From the NCBI GenBank assembly GCA_036429605.1, contig JAVFKD010000002.1, positions 806,001-870,000 on the forward strand: a stretch of 64,000 bases of DNA. Direction: 5' to 3'. Position 1 is the first letter of the stretch; each line of letters starts with the position of its first letter. Positions 58,414 through 64,000 of the stretch are shown in pieces. The position numbers and the translations under genes are program-made. The DNA comes from Cladobotryum mycophilum. Its lineage: Eukaryota; Ascomycota; Sordariomycetes; Hypocreales; Hypocreaceae. The notes under the pieces are model-generated. The model did no database searches and was not told where the DNA came from. It worked only from the letters and a program-made list of their open reading frames with translations.

Positions 58414-59505
58414 GATTGCAGCCAAATGTGTGTTCTACTAGGAGAAGGAGATCCGAATATGCAGTTGTTGATGAAAGATTTAATGCCTGCCTGTTCTCAG
58501 GATACACTGCACTTATAGAGAAGAGCTTGTGATGGAAAGGTTGAAGAAGAAAGAAGAATCGAGGCAAAAAGGTGACGAAGGCAGAAGAAAGAGGAGGAAG
58601 CTGGGAAGTTTTTCAGGCTCCCAAGGAGGGGATGAGGTAATGTGTTCGTTTCTGGGGCACTTCCATAACGTCACTGCCATGACACTGAATCTTTGAACTG
58701 CATTCTTTTGGGGGAGCTGGATGCAAGTACATGCCCAGCTACGAGGTACCTCGATTGGCTGAATGCAGCACTGCAAATCACCCGTGTAAAGGCGGTACCC
58801 TGCATTACGTGATACATTCCAAGCCATTTATACTACACTAGTTAACTTTGGACTTTTCCTTGATTGCCAGCAAATCAGGCGATGATGGAGAGCTGATGCA
58901 TTCAGTAATGTCGTCGTTTGTGGATGGGAAGCTTCTGTGCTTTCTGCCACGATGACGTCGGTATAGCTGCCGATGCAAGTTAAGAATGTGGGGCCTCAAT
59001 TCCATCATGGACTAAACGGTCCGGCGTCATTCCCCAACGACTTTAGCCAGCTACCCTGTACTTTCATCACCATGACAAGCATCTATAGAGTTCAGAGGAT
59101 CCCTGTTTATGCCTAAGACGTAATAGACTGTCCATGATCTTGCATTAATTCTGGGGTCAGACCATAGGGTAACCACGGGGAACCTGATGTGCCATTTGTT
59201 TTACTATTTGCATATCCAGACTAAACAACTTGGAAGTTTAGCATTCCTGGGCAACCAAGTATTAAACAGTAGCCCGTCAGCGCAATCAATCAATCACTTC
59301 ATCAACTAAGCCATATATCTTTTGTCGCTCTGCAAAGGAGGTATTGTCTCTAATCTAGTGCGCTGGCACTCCCCCGCCAAGAATATAGTTACATTTGTCT
59401 CCTAAGGATCGACTTTTCCTCTACGCCAATGCCCGAATTTGTTGTCGTACGCCAGCCAGGAAACCCCCTTTCCACACACATCTGCGCAATAAGCACAAAT
59501 GCCCA
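58414..59505. other. 1.1 kb intergenic region
   Basis: Upstream of the Ish1-repeat gene and downstream of RPT5. An HSE/STRE-type search by eye found nothing convincing. No supported coding region. Confidence 0.5.
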
Positions 59506-61059
59506 TTACGCGTAAAAGTTGACAGTCTGGAGTAAACGTTAGCATCCTGTAAATAGAAAAGACTCATGCATCCAGACGAAACACTTACATCCTTCTTTTT
59601 GGCCTGCACCTCTGCAATAGCATCCACGTAGTGCTCGTGACCAATCTCGTTCTTCCCTGACCGGAGGGCAATCATTCCAGCCTCGACACAAACCGCCTTC
59701 AACATGGCACCACCAAATTCGTCCGTGCTTCGAGCCAACTCACCCCAGTTGACACCGGGGTTCACCTTCATCTTTCGTGAATGAATCTTGAGAATCTGGG
59801 CTCGAGCCTCTTCGTTGGGTAGAGGGAACTCAATCTTTCGATCCAGACGACCGGAACGGAGCAGCGCAGGGTCAAGGACGTCGACTCGGTTGGTGGCAGC
59901 CAAGACCTTGATTCGATCATCAGATGCGAAACCGTCGAGCTGGTTTAGCAACTCCAACATGGTACGCTGTACTTCTCGATCACCGCTCTTCTCACTGTCG
60001 AATCGCTTGGTACCAACGGCGTCCAACTCGTCAATGAAAATAATGGCCGGGGCCTTCTCCTTAGCTAGAGCAAAGCAGTCTCTAACCAATTTGGCACCAT
60101 CTCCGATAAACATTTGTACGAGCTGGGGTCCTGCGAGCTTCAAGAATGTGGCCTCCGTTTGCGCAGCGCAGGCTCTGGCCATTAGCGTCTTACCAGTACC
60201 AGGGGGGCCGTACATCAGGGCACCTGTGATCCACCCCTCACGTTAGTCATCTTGATCAATCTCGTAGGACCTGATCCCTCTCCATAATACATACCCTTTG
60301 GCGCCTTGATGCCAATCTTCTTGAATCGGTCAGCCTCCTTCATCGGCCACACGATAGCCTCAACAAGCTCCTCTATCTGCTTGTCCAAGCCACCAACATC
60401 GGTATATTGCTCTGTAGGCTTCTCGTCCACTTCCATGGCCTTTACTCGGCTGTCGTATTCGGCGGGTAGTGTGTCCAGCACAAGGTAAGAATCCTTATTC
60501 ACACCAATCAAGTCACCTGGTTTCAACTTGTCCGAGTCGACGAGGCCAATCAGTGGCAAGAAGATGGTCTGCCGTGTAGAGGTCTTGATAACGGCTGACT
60601 TTCCCACTCGAGTGGCATCGAGATCAATGTTGGCACCCTCTTCCGATGACTCTGCTGTCGGGTCTAGATCTAGTAATTCGACGACGTTTCCAACGAGATA
60701 AGGTAGTTGTCTATGCGTAAAACTGTTAGTGTGTCCCGCCAAATGGAATGGCCGGGCAGGTATGCTTGCCTGTTGTTGGCAATCTTGTCCATATTCTCCT
60801 TGATCTTTTCGCCCATGGCAGCCTTCTCGTGTGTTAAGCGTGACAGCTCGCTCTTCATAATTCGAGAGTCATTCTCAAGCAACCGCTTCCTAGTAAGAAC
60901 ATCCTGTGTGCTGAGACTTAGGATTTCCTCATCGAGAATGTCATCCTTATCCTCCTCGGCATCCTTCATGTCGGCATCGCCCTCCGTTCTCTTCTTCTCA
61001 TTCTTCTTGTCCTCTCGGTCTCTGCGATCGAGATCATCGAGTTCTTCGAGGGTAGCCAT
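59506..61059 (-). CDS. rpt5: 26S proteasome regulatory ATPase subunit RPT5
   Basis: AAA ATPase of the 19S base ring that unfolds substrates. Four exons: 60770-61059, 60295-60710, 59589-60223 and 59506-59526, total 1,362 nt and 453 residues, with no frame break. An N-terminal acidic/coiled-coil segment precedes the OB domain (LPYLVGNVVELLDLDP). Walker A is YGPPGTGKTLMARACAAQTE; Walker B is APAIIFIDELDAVGTKRFD; the arginine-finger/SRH segment includes LLRSGRLDRKIEFPLPNEEA. The seven-codon last exon encodes TVNFYA, giving the HbYX motif (Phe-Tyr-Ala) that opens the 20S gate. The first intron (60711-60769) has a GC rather than GT donor (AG/GCAAGC), a CACTAAC branch and a normal TAG. Divergent with the uL10m gene. 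Confidence 0.96.
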
Positions 61060-61577
61060 GATGCTCTGAGTTTATCGGCAAGACGTGGAGTCGTGGAAAG
61101 ATGGTTGGATGGGAAAAACGAATGGATAGAGCACAAGAGATGGAGAGTATTAAGTAAATCAGCCCACGGACTGGTAGGCAATTTGCTTTGTAACGGAGTG
61201 TGTTTGGAGGTGATCAATGACAGCTTACGGAATGATGAAGCTAGAGGGCAGCAAGCAGTTCAGGTGTCGCGCGCAATCACTCTGGATGCCTGCCAATGCT
61301 TCTCCGAGGTACCTGCATGTACTGCCAGGGCAAAGCCTCCGGCCGCACCACCATGCACACCCCCTCAGTACCTTGAGGTACAACAGCCTTGGATCAGATC
61401 TCGGAACGGCAACCCAGTTGATCCGGCACTCTCCAACGCAATTGAGAATTGAAGTTGGTGAAAGTCCACAGCAAACCACTTTTTTGTCCATGGTCGAACA
61501 GTTGTTCAGCATTGAGATATGTAGGTCACTGAAATACCCTCAGCGCATAGAATTTTCTCAATGCTGATATCAACAGA
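61060..61577. promoter_or_regulatory. Shared divergent promoter of rpt5 and mrpl11
   Basis: 518-base region between the two start codons. No copy of the yeast proteasome control element GGTGGCAAA was found on either strand. The part near 61340-61370 is rich in CACC/GCACC. Confidence 0.45.
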
Positions 61578-62589
61578 ATGACACGAGCATTATCACGGGC
61601 GGCGAGGCCGTGCCTACAGCGATTAAGATGGGAGGCCACTGCCCACCGAGGGGCTTTCGCTCTTGGAGTGCATCGCTTTTCAACATCTGAGGCGCAACAT
61701 GCCACTGCTGCAGTCGCCTCGTCAAGAGGAGCACCCGTCGACATTGTTCCTGCGACAAAACCCCCAGCGCCCGACCAATCGACACACGAAAGAGTCAGCT
61801 GATTCGAACGTATACCTCGCTCCTCCGCACAACGCCATTGATCCTCTTTTTCAGCACAGCAATCTTACAGCTGTCGAGTGGGCTGCCGTAAGAAGAGAGC
61901 TGAAGAAGGCGCTGGCTGCTGTCCCACCGCCGAACCCGATACCGGGCGTCGAGCCTTTGAACCTTGCGCCCTTCGTACAGGTCCAAGTCGTGAGGACGAA
62001 TATGTTGAAGGTGGCTCTAAAGATTGTGGAATTCTATAAGCCCGAGGTCGCTGCTGCTTCGAAGACTACGCCGAGGACGACAAAAGGGCCCATCACTCAC
62101 GATTTATCTGATGTCGCATATGAACACATCAAGGAGGCCAAGGTCCCAGAGGATTCCTCGTTTGCGCAAATCGAGCCACTCCTGATTGGACCTTTGGCCG
62201 CCCTCGTTATGCCGGCTGTCTCCCCGGCGCATCTTGCGGCAGCATTGAGTATACTGGCACCTGTGCCCGGCAAGTTCCCGCAACCAACACGAAAGAAGAA
62301 CCCCGGATATCATGACCCTATTTGCCAAAATGGCTTGTCCAAGCTTTTGCTCGTAGGAGGACGCATTGAGGGCAAGGTATTTGACCAGGGTGGCGTTAAC
62401 TGGGTTGGTGGTATCAATGGTGGTCTGGATGGCCTCCGGGCGCAACTCGTCGCGGTTCTTCAAGGTGCTGGCTTGGGTATCACATCAACGCTGGAAGGTG
62501 GCAGTCGAAGCTTATGGTTAGCATTGGAAGGAAGGAAAATTCAATTGGAAGAGGAGGCAAACCCAGAGCCAAAAACGGAATCGTCCTAA
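61578..62589 (+). CDS. mrpl11: Mitochondrial ribosomal protein uL10m (MRPL11)
   Basis: Large-subunit mitoribosomal protein of the L10 family. The N-terminus MTRALSRAARPCLQRLRW is a basic, amphipathic mitochondrial presequence, followed by HRFSTSEA. The mature part begins around SNVYLAPPHNAIDPLFQHSN, then LTAVEWAAVRRELKKALAAV and LAPFVQVQVVRTNMLKVALK, the RNA-binding core of L10. The presequence frame stops at the TGA after THERVS, while the body is in the next frame (+1). One base too many, or two too few, somewhere in about 61750-61800 would unite them into 336 residues. The sign differs from most breaks in this window and the exact site is unclear. Protein family call good. Confidence 0.82.
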
Positions 62590-63714
62590 TGGAATAAAAA
62601 AAGATTTGACGTTTGTATGAGGAAATGATATCTGAAAGCGGGCTGGTGGTGGTTGAGCACTACAAAATTCTGTGTATACTATTCGAATATCCAGGCATGT
62701 ATTGATAGAGCAAGACATATCTACTGTCTTGACATATGCCGCCTAGGTTTCCATACTATATACCTAGGTTCTATCTCATAAACGAGGACTGTTGGCATGT
62801 ATTAGATGTCCGTAGTAGAAATTGGTAGGGTCATGGTTCCGCGCCTTGTGTATGGGTGCCAATGGGTGCTAGCTGGTCCAGTGCTAACGGGTACCAAATG
62901 GTGCCAAAAGGTGCCAACTGGTGCTATGGAGATAGCAATAGCTACAGGTAGGTATGATAGGTACTGTAGCCTTTACAAGGAATGGATAGAAGAACCACTT
63001 CAGCTCCCCACTATACGGAGGATTACTATCTAATCTATCTATACAAAGCTCCAAAAGCAAGAGCCATAGAACCATGATAATTAACCGCAACTACAACAAA
63101 ACCTCTACCCCAAGCTTCAAGGACCATCCTATATCACTTCACCCACGTCACCATCTCGATGCGAGCTCTTAAATAAAATAAAAAACGTCCACTAAATCAA
63201 ACCAACCTGCTAGCGTACCCGGTGCCTGACGTATGCGCTAACCTTTTGGCTCGCTCGCTCGCGCACCATCACCTACTAACCTTGCCAACGTTGTAACACA
63301 AACACACATAAGCCCATTCCCATTCCCATTCCCATCCCCCCATTCATCCAATCCGCGATAGCCCATGTGATTGATGTTGTATCTATACAGAAGAGGGTAG
63401 CTACCCTCGCAACCCTTTTTTATCTTACTACTACTCAAATCAGACCGCCGCCCTAATTACTTCCTCTTCCATCTTTCCAAACAAAATATCAACTCCTCGA
63501 CAGAATACATCATTAGAATTATCGCCAGCCCACCTTGCCCCTCCGACGCGCGCCGCCCACTGAGATCTCTCTCCCTTTCATGCGCTGTGACATAAAAACA
63601 CCAAAGGAAGCTCACCTAAAGCTTCTCACCAAAGATCTGCCCTCATCAATTCAACCTCCCTCCTAAAAAAACAACGACAAACAATATCTCCCTCGAAAAA
63701 AAAAACAATACACA
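62590..63714. other. 1.1 kb intergenic region
   Basis: 3' flank of the uL10m gene, with GGTGCCAA/GGTGCTA near-repeats at about 62857-62925, and the leader of the gene at 63715. CCCATT repeats lie at about 63313-63335 and an A9 run ends 11 bases before that start codon. No supported coding region. Confidence 0.5.
62857..62925. repeat. Imperfect 9-11 bp tandem repeat (GGTGCCAA family)
   Basis: Related GGTGCCAAT, GGTGCTAGC, GGTACCAAA, GGTGCCAAA, GGTGCCAAC and GGTGCTATG units follow one another with short variable links. Confidence 0.6.
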
Positions 63715-64000
63715 ATGACCATGGACTTCGCCCCCTACCAATCCTCCCCCCGAACACGGCCGCGTCGTCTCCCCCATAACCTCCCCCCGCGCCTCCGTCG
63801 ACCGATCCTACTCCCCCATCACATCCTTCGCCGCCGCCGCCGCCGCGCGCAGCCCCCTCCCCTCCAGCACCCCCAGCCCCAGCGGGCATGGAGCAGCGGC
63901 GACCTCGACGGCCAGGTCAACGGCGGTGGCTTCGGCCTCGGCGGCTGGAGCTTCTCTGGCTTCGCGGGCGGCATGATAAGTCGCGGCGGGAGCGCGAGCA
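63715..64000 (+). CDS. Start of a Gly/Ser/Ala-rich protein, truncated at window end
   Basis: ATG at 63715 (MTMDFAPYQSSP) is preceded by an A-rich leader. The best protein-like reading changes frame twice. From about 63752 it reads PEHGRVVSPITSPRASVDRS and on to an Ala6 run. From about 63890 it reads SSGDLDGQVNGGGFGLGGWS and SGFAGGMISRGG. The first switch sits at the C6 run at 63746-63751 and the second near 63885. This looks like the disordered N-terminus of a larger protein, possibly a membrane protein whose helices lie beyond the window. No function assigned, and the starting frame is uncertain. Confidence 0.45.
   Translation, partial: MTMDFAPYQSSPRTRPRRLPHNLPPRLRRPILLPHHILRRRRRRAQPPPLQHPQPQRAWSSGDLDGQVNGGGFGLGGWSFSGFAGGMISRGGSAS

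Noticed and set aside
61060..61577. Rpn4-type proteasome control element in the rpt5 promoter
   Set aside because: No GGTGGCAAA or its complement is present between the two divergent start codons.
1..64000. tRNA, rRNA, transposon or CRISPR features
   Set aside because: No tRNA box A/B pair, rRNA segment, transposase or reverse-transcriptase motif, terminal repeats or spaced direct repeats were seen by eye.

Overview
The window is nuclear DNA of a filamentous ascomycete, probably a sordariomycete of the Hypocreales type (inference from gene content and style). Signs are short introns of about 50-90 nt with GT donors, CTAAC-like branch sites and YAG acceptors, long pyrimidine-rich leaders, many microsatellites, and a gene set typical of Pezizomycotina (Zn2Cys6 factor, fungal NACHT protein, SRP40, Ish1-repeat protein, C3HC/Rsm1 protein). 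No rRNA, tRNA, transposon or CRISPR array was recognised.

Layout: 1-4.4 kb holds the 3' part of the proteasome activator BLM10/PA200 (+). A 3.9 kb gene-poor gap follows, then an ADGF/CECR1-type adenosine deaminase (+) and a four-helix membrane protein (+). From 13.9 to 21.6 kb lie SRP40 (-), a C3HC zinc-finger/Rsm1 protein (+), a mitochondrial EngB-type GTPase (-), a calcineurin-like phosphoesterase (-) and a SAM methyltransferase (-). From 23.2 to 36.8 kb lie an AlkB-like dioxygenase (+), an AZUL-HECT ubiquitin ligase (-), the 60S biogenesis factor REI1 (+), a secreted-stalk membrane protein (+) and an AYR1-like reductase (+). At 38.0-44.3 kb a vWA-RBR-type zinc protein (+) converges on a NACHT NLR-like protein (-); this is the most interesting neighbourhood. 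Then come a GNAT acetyltransferase (+), a Zn2Cys6 transcription factor (-) and a 65-residue protein (+). A decayed segment at 51.6-53.1 kb has two reading frames each broken by an in-frame TAG. After it come ERB1 (+), an Ish1/Msc1 repeat protein (-), proteasome ATPase RPT5 (-), mitochondrial uL10m/MRPL11 (+) and the start of a glycine-rich protein (+) that runs off the end.

Themes: protein degradation recurs (BLM10, RPT5, AZUL-HECT ligase, vWA-RBR protein), as does ribosome assembly or translation (REI1, ERB1, SRP40, EngB GTPase, uL10m). The genes are otherwise independent housekeeping units, not an operon-like cluster.

A technical point affects how the window should be read. At least ten genes are split into two or three frames by a change that is repaired by one extra base in a homopolymer of 4-7 bases. 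Intron and exon sums become multiples of three only after that correction. I treat these as one gene each with residual homopolymer-length errors in the assembly, not as pseudogenes, and give the site in each entry.
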